From Sphingobium sp. (lineage in GTDB: Bacteria; Pseudomonadota; Alphaproteobacteria; Sphingomonadales; Sphingomonadaceae): 18,474 nucleotides of DNA. Under the pieces are notes generated by a model. That model did no database searches. It saw only the letters and a list, made by a program, of their open reading frames with translations, and was not told where the DNA came from. Where the stretch lies: contig NZ_QFOA01000069.1 in NCBI RefSeq assembly GCF_003248505.1, forward strand, positions 1 to 18,474, read 5' to 3'. Below are positions 1 to 7,629 of the stretch, piece by piece. A program made the translations under genes and the position numbers. Every line of letters starts with the position of its first letter. Within the stretch, counting starts at the first letter, position 1.

Positions 1-917
1 ACGTCTTTCGCCAGAACGGTGGAGACCTTCTCCTTTGTCACGTCTTTGCCGGACGAGGGGGAGGGGAGGGGGCGGTCCTTGCTGTCGAGATCGCGCCGCA
101 CCATCCGCAGCATCGGTTCACCGCCCGGCCGAGGCAGCAATTCCAGCGCATAGCCAGGAAGTCCATTTTCCTGCGCGATCTTGCCCATCTCGAATTTGAA
201 GCGGCGATAGTCGCCTTCCGCACCAGATTTCTCAAAAAGCGTGGGCATCGAAATGGCAAAACCATCTGCGCCGGCACCGCCCGCATGCTTGCGCGCGACG
301 CGGTATAGCCAGCGTTCACGCCCTCCAGTCAGTGAAAAATAGGCCGGATCGATGGCCAGTACCCCGCCCTCCATCAGGACGCCGTCGTAAAACCAGCGAG
401 CAAGCGTGATTCGCATACCGCGAACGTGACCGTTCTTATCCTTTAGCTGGCTATAGCTGTCGATCCAGGAAAAGGTGGTTTCCACCGCATCGCCCGATCG
501 GATATTGGTTTTAACCGTCGTCGATTGAAGTCGGTCCAGCGCGTTGCCCAGAAGATCATAAGCACGACCGCCGACATCTCGTTTGAGCGTCGTCAGCATG
601 TCGTAGGGAACAATGTTCAGCGTTTGCGGAATATCGTTGGTCCCACGCCGCTTATGTTCAATCAAAACCGAGGCGCAATAGATGAGAATGTCGAGGTCGT
701 AGATCGTCGCCAAACCATATTCGGAATTGGCACTGACATGCACAGTGATCTTCCGATCGGGACTGACATAATCGATGGGCTTCAGGCGCTTTCGTTTGGA
801 TAGCGAGAAGAAGGGGCGTTCCATCGTCTCGCGCTGATCGCGCAACGGCAATGTCGTCAGCTGAGGCAGAAACAGGTCAACCTGGCTATCGTATCTGGCA
901 TCCTTCTTCGAGGGCAT
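1..917 (-). CDS. repA: Replication initiator RepA (RPA family), 3' end outside the window
   Basis: Reverse-strand reading gives an uninterrupted frame of 305 codons from the ATG at 917 to the left edge, so the C-terminus is missing. The start MPSKKDARYDSQVDLFLPQL has a Shine-Dalgarno AGGA six bases before the ATG. Residues about 35-245 read like the RPA-type plasmid replication initiator family (PF10134 style): a PFFSLSKRKRLKPIDY segment, then LLGNALDRLQSTTVKTNI, WFYDGVL and a GGRERWLYRVARKHAG segment. These proteins bind the plasmid origin and start replication. It lies 74 bp downstream of parB on the same strand, so replication and partition are probably linked, and a palindrome just upstream may serve autoregulation. 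The family call rests on remembered family style, not on a search. Fairly sure. Confidence 0.85.
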   Translation of the reverse strand, partial: MPSKKDARYDSQVDLFLPQLTTLPLRDQRETMERPFFSLSKRKRLKPIDYVSPDRKITVHVSANSEYGLATIYDLDILIYCASVLIEHKRRGTNDIPQTLNIVPYDMLTTLKRDVGGRAYDLLGNALDRLQSTTVKTNIRSGDAVETTFSWIDSYSQLKDKNGHVRGMRITLARWFYDGVLMEGGVLAIDPAYFSLTGGRERWLYRVARKHAGGAGADGFAISMPTLFEKSGAEGDYRRFKFEMGKIAQENGLPGYALELLPRPGGEPMLRMVRRDLDSKDRPLPSPSSGKDVTKEKVSTVLAKD

Positions 918-939
918 GATTGATCCTGGATCGGGCCTT

Positions 940-961
940 CAGGTAAAACAGGTTTTACCTG
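940..961. promoter_or_regulatory. Perfect inverted repeat upstream of repA
   Basis: Perfect 10-bp arms, CAGGTAAAAC and GTTTTACCTG, are separated by two bases, 22 bp upstream of the repA start. A second perfect palindrome, GTTTTAAAAC, lies at 975-984 and shares the GTTTTA element. Both lie in the AT-rich 74-bp gap between parB and repA. The position suits an operator for RepA autoregulation or another replication control; the role is inferred from position only. Confidence 0.6.
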
Positions 962-991
962 ACCGTAAGAGTATGTTTTAAAACAATAATA

Positions 992-2071
992 TCAGCGTGA
1001 CGTGAACTTTGCAGCTTCTATGACCGGGCGCAGGGCGGCCAATATCTCTTCCACATCGACGGATTTTCTTGGGTTGATGGTCAAGGTGATGCCCTTGGCT
1101 CTGCTGTCAGCTACGATCTGGCCGATTTCATCGCCATCTGCGGTGGCGAGGCTAGGGCGGTGCCTTGGGACCGCCTTTCGCGCGGGTCTTCCATGGGCGG
1201 AAGACAGGCGTTGTACGATCTGCGGCCCCTCGATGGGCGATTGGCCAGCGGCTGCTCGTAGGGCCTGCTCGTCGGCGATCGCCAGAGCTTCGGAGACGAT
1301 TGCGTCTCGCAGATCGGGTTGCTTGAGGAGCGGGGAGAGTTTCATCCCATGCCGGACCTTGAGATCAGCCATGCTGGCAAAAGCGCGAACGACCTCTTCG
1401 GGCAGTTCGGCCAGCTGCAACAGATTGTGCAGGTTCTGCTTCCCGATGGCGAGCCGTTCGGCCATATGTGCGCGCACACCATGATAATAGGCGTCGACGG
1501 CATGCTGATAATTGCGCGCCCGCTCCAGATCGGTGACATCCTCCCGTTCGCGATTTTCAATGTCGGCGAGGCGGAACGCCCCTTCGTCGTCCAGCGTCTC
1601 GATCCGCGCGATGAGGTCGATCTGGGCATGATGATGCGCGCGTAGCCATGACACGGAGAAATGGCGCCGAGTGCCGACGATCAGTTCATAGGGTTTGGCG
1701 CCATCTGGCGTCCGGCGGATGACGACCGGCTCACGGTTTCCATTTTCCTCCCGGATCGAATCGATCAACGAAGCGCAGCGCTCGGAATTCAGGCTCGCAT
1801 AATCGCGCGCGTTACCCGGCCAGATCGTGCATTCCTCAGGCTTGATCCGGATCGTGGGGCGTTTGACCGCCCGGGCGATCTCGTCGAACGCCACACCGCG
1901 TCGTTCGAGAAAAGAAGGCGTGGCGGATGCCTCGGGCTTGCCCGGCGCGACAGGAACGGCCGTGTCTTCGGCAACCTGGGCGTCCTGTTCGGGGCCGGGT
2001 TGCACGAGATCCAGCGAATCAATGGCGTTGGCCAGAAGGCTGCGCCGCCGCGCTCCTGCATTCTTGCTCAT
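992..2071 (-). CDS. parB: ParB-family partition protein
   Basis: A 359-residue centromere-binding partition protein. The ParB/Srx nuclease-fold core spans about residues 75-180, with GTRRH at 133-137 (the family's GERR-type box) and ENRERED at 172-178 (the second ParB box). A helix-turn-helix follows at about 190-225. In this family the core binds CTP and the protein loads at parS and spreads as a clamp; that is family knowledge. The N-terminal 70 residues are low in recognisable motifs, as usual for the ParA-contacting tail. The chosen start, MSKNAGARRR, overlaps the parA stop as ATGA and has GGAGG five bases upstream. A longer frame begins at 2131 but would overlap parA by 64 bp and lacks that ribosome site. 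Confidence 0.93.
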   Translation of the reverse strand: MSKNAGARRRSLLANAIDSLDLVQPGPEQDAQVAEDTAVPVAPGKPEASATPSFLERRGVAFDEIARAVKRPTIRIKPEECTIWPGNARDYASLNSERCASLIDSIREENGNREPVVIRRTPDGAKPYELIVGTRRHFSVSWLRAHHHAQIDLIARIETLDDEGAFRLADIENREREDVTDLERARNYQHAVDAYYHGVRAHMAERLAIGKQNLHNLLQLAELPEEVVRAFASMADLKVRHGMKLSPLLKQPDLRDAIVSEALAIADEQALRAAAGQSPIEGPQIVQRLSSAHGRPARKAVPRHRPSLATADGDEIGQIVADSRAKGITLTINPRKSVDVEEILAALRPVIEAAKFTSR

Positions 2072-3264
2072 GCCGCCTCCGTCAGCCTGTCGGTGCCCAG
2101 CTGCGAAAGGCGTGAGGGCCACTGCTTGCAAATGTCTTTCTCAAGCTCGCGGAACACCGCGTTCAGGTTGTCGCGGCAGCGCGTGTAGGTCTGGTGCGAT
2201 CCGTAGGGCTTGTTGATTTCGTAGATGGACGACATGGCGATGCCGGCATTTTTGATTTCCTCGGACAGGAGAACAGGGGTCGACAGCATCTGCCCGGCAT
2301 AGGTTTTCTCCATAACCTGCAGCATCTGCGCCTCGTTTGTCCGGTTAGGCTGGAACATCGTGCATACGACTTTGATGAATCCATAGTCGATCGAGGCGTC
2401 GAATTTCGACACGAGGCTCATCGCTTCCCTGCAGGTCTGCATGAAATGGATGGTCGAAAGATAATCGAGCTGACGCGCTGGCACCGGAATGAGCAGGCCA
2501 TCGGCGGCGCTCAGCGTGTTCACCCCCAGAAAGCCCATGGCTGGCGGTGGATCGAGGATGATAACATCATAATCCTGGCGAACTTCTTCCAGACCGATCC
2601 GCAACATTCGGAACGCGCCGGCGATCGCATCGGGGCCTTCCTCGATCGTCGCGGTGAGTTCCCATTCGGTATCCTGAAGGCCAAGATTGGCAGGGCAGAT
2701 ATCGATATTGGGCCAAGCGGTGCGTTTGATCGTTTTGCGGAACGAGTCGGCCTCGTCGATCCGGGGGGACAGATAGTTGGACAAGGTGTGGGTTTCGTCG
2801 ATCAACTCTTCCAGATTGACGTCGAACATGACGCTCATCGATGCCTGGGGGTCGCAATCGACCACCAGAACGCGATAGCCGCGAAGAGCCAGATAGTCGG
2901 CCAGATGTTTGGACGTAGTCGATTTACTGACGCCGCCCTTGAAATTTTGGACCGCGATGACGACGGCCCGCTCATCGGGCAGCTTGCCGGCCTTGATCCC
3001 GAGCGCCTCGCGGATCGCGATCAAATCCTCGACCGTGTAGTAGCGTCGCCCATTATTGGCGGTCTTGGGGGAGGGAAGGCGCCCACGCGCTTCCGCCTTG
3101 GCCAGCGCTTCGGGCGTACGACCTAGAAATTCGGCCGCCACCGAAGCTCCCATGGTGATGGTTAGGGTCTTGCGTTCGGAAGGATCGATCGCGGCGCGGC
3201 GCAAAACGCTCTTGGCGTTCTCACACGACGTGATCATGGTGTCCAAAATCTGGCCGGACAACAT
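2068..3264 (-). CDS. parA: ParA-family partition ATPase with N-terminal DNA-binding domain
   Basis: A 398-residue type Ia partition ATPase. Residues about 39-95 form a MerR-like helix-turn-helix (VAAEFLGRTPEALAKAEARG, then the GRRYYTVEDL wing), as in plasmid ParA/SopA proteins that bind their own operator. The deviant Walker A KGGVSKST is at about 109-116, followed by VLVVDCDPQA and VIILDPPPAMGF. ATP-driven ParA on the nucleoid moves ParB-parS complexes to the daughter cells. The start is the ATG at 3264, preceded by AAGGGGA seven bases upstream; a TTG directly before it is possible. It is translationally coupled to parB by an ATGA overlap. The N-terminal DNA-binding domain and the palindromes at the upstream promoter suggest autorepression. 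Confidence 0.95.
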   Translation of the reverse strand: MLSGQILDTMITSCENAKSVLRRAAIDPSERKTLTITMGASVAAEFLGRTPEALAKAEARGRLPSPKTANNGRRYYTVEDLIAIREALGIKAGKLPDERAVVIAVQNFKGGVSKSTTSKHLADYLALRGYRVLVVDCDPQASMSVMFDVNLEELIDETHTLSNYLSPRIDEADSFRKTIKRTAWPNIDICPANLGLQDTEWELTATIEEGPDAIAGAFRMLRIGLEEVRQDYDVIILDPPPAMGFLGVNTLSAADGLLIPVPARQLDYLSTIHFMQTCREAMSLVSKFDASIDYGFIKVVCTMFQPNRTNEAQMLQVMEKTYAGQMLSTPVLLSEEIKNAGIAMSSIYEINKPYGSHQTYTRCRDNLNAVFRELEKDICKQWPSRLSQLGTDRLTEAA

Positions 3265-3632
3265 CAACGAATCCCCTTACCGCGTCCCTCGACTCAGGCG
3301 GTTCGTCAAAAATGGCCGAATTTCGCCCTCTATCCCGGACATATATGCCAAACATGGGGTAGTTAGTCAAACGTTACGCGTTTGAGCGGCACGGGCGGAC
3401 ATCGATGGGCTGCCATGCTGTGTCCGGGACATGTGAGACGCCCGCTTTGCCGGTCGGATATCTGACAGATAGGATCGGACGAAGGCCCCACCCTTAGGCG
3501 GCATTGCCGTAAGCCACACGCTGTCTCCGCCACGATAAGCGTCGCACGTGTCGCATTCGCTGTCTCTTTCGACAGGGATGCCGATCGTTGAGACGACAAG
3601 CCCGGGGCAGAACCATTGGCCAACGGCTCTTT
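3265..3632. other. parA upstream region, non-coding, candidate centromere/operator
   Basis: No convincing gene. An 86-codon minus-strand frame (3363-3623) has no ribosome site or family resemblance. The region holds a plausible parA promoter, an inverted repeat CAAACG/CGTTTG at 3368-3384, and two copies of TCCCGGACA in opposite orientation (3333-3341 and 3421-3429), the second inside GTCCGGGACATG. Sites upstream of parA in type Ia systems are often the operator, and sometimes parS. The right part (about 3440-3632) shows nothing further. Confidence 0.5.
3342..3370 (-). promoter_or_regulatory. Putative sigma70-type promoter of parA-parB-repA
   Basis: On the minus strand a -35-like TTGACT (3370-3365) and a -10-like CATATA (3347-3342) are 17 bp apart, giving a leader of about 70 bases to the parA ATG at 3264. 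The -35 lies in the inverted repeat CAAACG/CGTTTG (3368-3384). One TCCCGGACA element (3333-3341) touches the -10. This arrangement fits repression by the DNA-binding domain of ParA. Read by eye; not proven. Confidence 0.45.
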
Positions 3633-4352
3633 TTACCGAAGTGCTTTCTCTACCGCCGGTTCCAGCACCTCGACGATCCGCCGAACACCGGCCTCGTTAG
3701 GGTGAATGCCATCGGACAGCAGCAGCGACCGGTCGCCGATTACCCCATCGAGCATGAACGGATATAGGGAAGCGTCATATTTGCGCGCCAGATCGGGAAA
3801 GATGGGGTTGAAAGCGGCGGCATAGTCTGGCCCCATATTGGGCGATGCGACCATGCCGGTCATCAGTACGGCTATGCCTCGATTCTTTGTCTCTGCAAGA
3901 ATCGCGTCCAGATTGGCCCGACTTTCCGTCGGAGACAGTCCGCGCAGCATGTCGTTACCGCCAAGGCCGATCAGCATGAGATCAGGCTTGCGGGGAAGAC
4001 CGTCCAACGTAAAAGCCAACCGCGCGCGCCCCGCAGCGGTGGTGTCGCCGGATACGCCCGCATTCACGACCCGTGCCTTGATGCCTTTGCGGGCCAACGC
4101 CTGTTCCATCGTCGGGGCAAGGCCCTTCCCCTGGTCCAGATTATAGCCCGCATACAAGCTGTCGCCGAAAGCAACGACCAGCTTTTCGTCCTTTGCAGGG
4201 TCTACTACCCGAGCAGCGTCATCCTTCGCCGCATTCCCCGTCGGCGGGGGAGGGGGCACCGCCTGCTGGGAACAACCTACGGCCAGATGGACAATCAGCG
4301 CCAGCGCCCCATATTGTAGAAATCTGCCCGCCAAGGAGCGCTCCTTCTTCAT
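3633..4352 (-). CDS. GDSL-family esterase / lysophospholipase lipoprotein (TesA-like)
   Basis: A 239-residue SGNH hydrolase. The N-terminus is a lipoprotein signal: KKER, then a hydrophobic stretch ending LAVGC with the lipidated cysteine at 27, followed by a proline-rich linker (33-37). All SGNH blocks are present: GDSL with catalytic Ser at about 65, VNAGVSGDT (block II Gly at about 99-102), GGND at 131-134 and DGIHPN with Asp 214 and His 217. The family hydrolyses thioesters, aryl esters and lysophospholipids; the lipid anchor puts it on the periplasmic face of a membrane. It is divergent from a YbbA/YbbP-like ABC pair, the same arrangement as E. coli tesA-ybbA-ybbP. Its ATG overlaps the ATPase ATG through one CATG. 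Only a weak AAGG precedes it, so the exact start is less sure. Confidence 0.9.
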   Translation of the reverse strand: MKKERSLAGRFLQYGALALIVHLAVGCSQQAVPPPPPTGNAAKDDAARVVDPAKDEKLVVAFGDSLYAGYNLDQGKGLAPTMEQALARKGIKARVVNAGVSGDTTAAGRARLAFTLDGLPRKPDLMLIGLGGNDMLRGLSPTESRANLDAILAETKNRGIAVLMTGMVASPNMGPDYAAAFNPIFPDLARKYDASLYPFMLDGVIGDRSLLLSDGIHPNEAGVRRIVEVLEPAVEKALR

Positions 4353-5052
4353 GCCTTCGACCGTCGATGCGGCCACTATCGCGATCCGCGCGCGCAATGT
4401 CACTCTCCAGCTTGGAACGCGCGACGCGCCCGTGCCGATCCTCAAAGGCATCGACCTTGTCGTCCCCCAGGGCGAAAGCGTCGCAATCCTCGGTGCGTCG
4501 GGGTCGGGCAAAAGTTCGCTGATGGCGGTACTCTGCGGCCTCGAACGCGCCAGCGGCGGGAACGTCGAGGTAGGTGGCGTCGATTTCGGCTCGCTGGGCG
4601 AAGACGATCTAGCGCGCGCGCGGCGGGGCCGCATCGGCATCGTCCTGCAAAGTTTCCATCTCCTGCCGACCATGACCGCGCTTGAAAATGTCGCGGTGCC
4701 GCTCGAGCTGGCGGGGAGGGACGATCCGTTTACTGTCGCGGCGGATGAATTGCGCGCTGTCGGGCTCGGCCACCGGATCGACCATTATCCCGCGCAGCTT
4801 TCGGGCGGCGAGCAGCAACGCGTTGCGATCGCGCGCGCCATGGCGCCACGCCCCGGCCTTCTGTTCGCAGACGAACCCACCGGCAATCTGGACGCGGCAA
4901 CGGGCGCCTCGATTATGGAGTTGCTATTCGACCGCAGATCCGCAGCCGGCGCAACCTTGATCGTCATCACCCACGACCCGTCGCTTGCGCAGCGGTGCGC
5001 TCGCGTCATCGAGATGCGCGACGGGCGGATTCTGTCGGATCGCGACGCGTGA
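4351..5052 (+). CDS. ABC transporter ATP-binding protein (YbbA/LolD-like)
   Basis: A 233-residue ATPase of the MacB/LolD/FtsE class. Walker A GASGSGKS is at 48-55, Q-loop Gln at 100, signature LSGGEQQR at 150-157, Walker B LLFADEP at 170-176 with the catalytic Glu at 175, D-loop NLD, and switch His at 208. The length is normal for the family. It should energise the permease encoded directly downstream, whose frame overlaps its stop codon. Such complexes act in the inner membrane as mechanotransmitters or lipid/lipoprotein extractors rather than classical importers; the substrate is unknown. The start ATG shares CATG with the divergent esterase gene. An AAGGAG twelve bases upstream is rather distant for a ribosome site. 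Confidence 0.93.
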   Translation: MPSTVDAATIAIRARNVTLQLGTRDAPVPILKGIDLVVPQGESVAILGASGSGKSSLMAVLCGLERASGGNVEVGGVDFGSLGEDDLARARRGRIGIVLQSFHLLPTMTALENVAVPLELAGRDDPFTVAADELRAVGLGHRIDHYPAQLSGGEQQRVAIARAMAPRPGLLFADEPTGNLDAATGASIMELLFDRRSAAGATLIVITHDPSLAQRCARVIEMRDGRILSDRDA

Positions 5053-7571
5053 GCGGCCTTGGTTGGGCGATGAGCTGGCGCATCGCCCGCCGTGACCTGC
5101 ATGTCGGGTTTCGCGGGCTGCGCCTGCTTTTTCTCTGCCTGTTTCTAGGCGTGGCCGCACTGGCCGCGATCGGCAGCTTGACCGCTGCGATCACGCAAGA
5201 GCTTTCGAACCGGGGCCGCGTCATCCTGGGCGGAGATATCGAGGTCGGCATGACCCAGCGGGAAGCCGGCCTTGGCGACCGGGAGGCCTTCCGCCAGCTC
5301 GGAACGCTTAGTCAAACTATCCGCCTGCGCGCCATGGCGCAGCGTGCAGGCGATACAAGGGAACGCGCGCCCGCCGCCGTGCTGACCGAACTCAAGGGCG
5401 TCGATACCGCCTACCCGCTCTACGGCGCACTGAAGTTGCGCAATGGCCGCTATCATCCGTTGAATAAGGGCGAAATACTGGTCAGTCCGGCCCTGGCCGA
5501 GCGGCTCGGCCTGCGACCGGGCGACGCGCTGCGCTATGGCAGCGTCGATTTCCGCGTCGCGGGGGTCATCGCCGACGAACCCGACCGGCTGGAGGAGGGC
5601 TTTACTTTGGGACCGGTCGCTATCGTGTCTCTCAACGGTCTGCGACGTACCGGCCTTATCCAGCCAGGAAGCCTCTACAGCAGCAAATACCGCATCCGCC
5701 TAGACCCACGCTACGACGCCGCCGCTGTCCGCAAGGATTGGGAAAAGGCGCGGGCGGGGGAGGGGTGGACGTTCAAGGATCGGCTGACGGCCGCGCCGGG
5801 CGCAAGCCGCTTCATCGAACGCATGGGCCAATTTCTCTCCCTGATCGGTCTGGCCGCTCTGGTGATCGCGGGGATCGGCGTCAGCAACGGTGTCGCATCC
5901 TATCTGGCAGGCAAACGTGCCGGCATCGCAACGTTGAAGGTGCTGGGCGCCTCCTCTGCCGATATTGCGCGCATCTACCGAATGCAGGTGGGTGCGGTCG
6001 CGGCGCTCGGCATCGGCGCGGGTCTTGTGTTCGGCGCTGCATTGCCGCCGATGGTGGTTGCGCTGGCGGGTGACGCGCTGCCGGTCCAGCCGGGCTTCCG
6101 CCTTCATCCCGTCCCGCTTGCCATCAGCGCCGCCTATGGGCTTCTCATCGCCATTCTCTTTACAGTGCCGCCGCTCGCACGCGCCCGGGTTCAACCGGCC
6201 GCCGAGCTTTTCCGCGGCATGGTGGAACGCACGGCGCGGCTCGACCCCCGCTCGCTCCTTGCGATGGGGCTTACCGTCGGGGCATTGCTGGCGCTCGCGC
6301 TCGGCACGGCGTCAGAGCCGCTCTTCGCGGCCACGGTGCTGGGCGCGGTCGCGGCCGTGCTGTTGCTCCTGCTGGCCCTTGGCGTTCTGGTGCGCTGGGC
6401 CGCGCGCCGCCTGCCGCCCGTCCGCCGCCCGCTGCTGCGTATCGCCATCGCCAATCTTCATCGCCCAGGGTCGCAAACCGCCGCTTTGATCGTCGCGCTC
6501 GGCCTTGCTTTGACGCTTTTCGTTACATTGGCCGGGATCGAAACCAGTCTCGACGCTGAAATCCGACAGGTCGTACCGAAAAAGGCGCCGGCGCAGATTG
6601 TGCTGGATATCCCCGCGCCGCAGCGGGACCGCTTCCGCACCATCGTGGCGCGGCAGGCCCCTGATGCACAGCTCAATATTGTGCCGGTCTTGCGCGGCAC
6701 GATCACGGCCTATGGGCGGCAGCAAGTCGCCGATCTCCCCTCCCTGCCCGAAGGGGCCTGGTTCCTGCGCGGCGAGCGGGGCGTGACCTATAGCGCCACC
6801 CTGCCCGAAGGGAGCGATCTCGTAGCAGGGAGATGGTGGCCCCGCAATTATCACGGTCCGCCGCTCGTCTCGCTCGACGCCAAGGCCGCCGAAACGCTCG
6901 GCATCGGTGTGGGTGACACGCTGACCGTCGCCATCCTCGGGCGAGAGATCGAGGCGCGCATCGCCTCGCTCCGTCGCGTCAACTGGGATACGATGGGCTT
7001 CAACTATATCCTGGTCTTCCCGCCGTCGACGCTTGAGGCGGCACCGCATAGCCTTGCTGCCACAATCACCATGGATGCGCGTCGCAATAGCGACATGACT
7101 GAGGCGTTGCTGGCGGCTTTCCCCGGCGTTTCGGTCATTGCAGTCGGCGATGTCATCGACCAAGTGGGCACGATCCTCACTCAGATGTCGCGCGCCATAA
7201 TGGTGGCGGCCTCCGTCGCCATAATGGCAGGTATCGCGGTGCTTGTCGGCGCGATTGCGGCAGCCCGGCAGGCCCGCGCCTACGATAGCGTCATCCTCAA
7301 GACACTGGGCGCGACCCGCCTCCAACTGCTGGGCGGGCAGGCTCTCGAATATGGCTTGCTTGCCGCCATTCTGGCAGGGGTGGCGCTGGCGCTGGGTTGT
7401 GCGGCAGCGTGGTTCGTCGTCGTGCAGCTGTTCGAATTCAGCTGGTTGCCCGACTGGGGCATCGTGCTTGCGACTCTTGGCGGCGGCGCGCTCTTGACGC
7501 TTGGCATCGGGCTTGTCGGGTCGATCCCGTTACTCTCGCTACGCCCGTCACGCGCGCTGCGACAATTGTGA
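5049..7571 (+). CDS. FtsX-like ABC transporter permease (YbbP-like)
   Basis: An 840-residue inner-membrane permease with about ten hydrophobic segments. One is N-terminal (LLFLCLFLGVAALAAIG), then a large periplasmic domain, then a group around ISLIGLAALVIAGIGV-type FtsX segments. A second periplasmic domain and a C-terminal FtsX segment set (AIMVAASVAIMAGIAVLV and onward) follow. This duplicated FtsX layout and the length match the YbbP family. I chose the GTG at 5049 because it forms a GTGA overlap with the ATPase stop; an ATG at 5070 (MSWRIARRDL) is a good alternative. Together with the ATPase and the divergent SGNH lipoprotein it probably forms an envelope lipid or toxic-compound handling unit; the substrate is not known. 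Confidence 0.92.
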   Translation: MSGLGWAMSWRIARRDLHVGFRGLRLLFLCLFLGVAALAAIGSLTAAITQELSNRGRVILGGDIEVGMTQREAGLGDREAFRQLGTLSQTIRLRAMAQRAGDTRERAPAAVLTELKGVDTAYPLYGALKLRNGRYHPLNKGEILVSPALAERLGLRPGDALRYGSVDFRVAGVIADEPDRLEEGFTLGPVAIVSLNGLRRTGLIQPGSLYSSKYRIRLDPRYDAAAVRKDWEKARAGEGWTFKDRLTAAPGASRFIERMGQFLSLIGLAALVIAGIGVSNGVASYLAGKRAGIATLKVLGASSADIARIYRMQVGAVAALGIGAGLVFGAALPPMVVALAGDALPVQPGFRLHPVPLAISAAYGLLIAILFTVPPLARARVQPAAELFRGMVERTARLDPRSLLAMGLTVGALLALALGTASEPLFAATVLGAVAAVLLLLLALGVLVRWAARRLPPVRRPLLRIAIANLHRPGSQTAALIVALGLALTLFVTLAGIETSLDAEIRQVVPKKAPAQIVLDIPAPQRDRFRTIVARQAPDAQLNIVPVLRGTITAYGRQQVADLPSLPEGAWFLRGERGVTYSATLPEGSDLVAGRWWPRNYHGPPLVSLDAKAAETLGIGVGDTLTVAILGREIEARIASLRRVNWDTMGFNYILVFPPSTLEAAPHSLAATITMDARRNSDMTEALLAAFPGVSVIAVGDVIDQVGTILTQMSRAIMVAASVAIMAGIAVLVGAIAAARQARAYDSVILKTLGATRLQLLGGQALEYGLLAAILAGVALALGCAAAWFVVVQLFEFSWLPDWGIVLATLGGGALLTLGIGLVGSIPLLSLRPSRALRQL

Positions 7572-7598
7572 TCCACGATAGCTTAGCGAAAGTCTTGA

Positions 7599-7625
7599 GG
7601 GATAAGGCGGTAGGCCGCGTATCCC
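7599..7625 (+). promoter_or_regulatory. Hairpin overlapping the copA translation-initiation region
   Basis: GGGATA (7599-7604) pairs with TATCCC (7620-7625), and inside it GCGG (7607-7610) pairs with CCGC (7615-7618) around a TAGG loop. The stem ends four bases before the copA ATG, and no good Shine-Dalgarno sits in the usual place. GAGG at 7597-7600 would lie next to the ATG if the hairpin formed. There is no T-run, so it is unlikely to be a terminator. A control role is an inference. Confidence 0.35.
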
Positions 7626-7629
7626 TGCA

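Noticed and set aside
1002..1484. 160-codon plus-strand frame opposite parB
   Set aside because: It lies antisense within parB, has no ribosome site or family resemblance, and is explained by high G+C shadow coding.
2194..3126. 310-codon plus-strand frame opposite parA
   Set aside because: Fully antisense to a clear parA; the translation is low-complexity in the style of shadow frames (many Asp, Arg, Gly, Ile) with no domain.
3363..3623. 86-codon minus-strand frame upstream of parA
   Set aside because: No ribosome site, no family pattern, and it overlaps the parA promoter elements.
3606..3635. Terminator after the esterase gene
   Set aside because: A TTGGCCAA core and a T-run are present, but the T-run is on the wrong strand for the minus-strand esterase gene.
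6312..7325. 337-codon minus-strand frame inside the permease gene
   Set aside because: Antisense to a well-supported FtsX permease; no motif and an unlikely His/Arg/Asp-rich composition.
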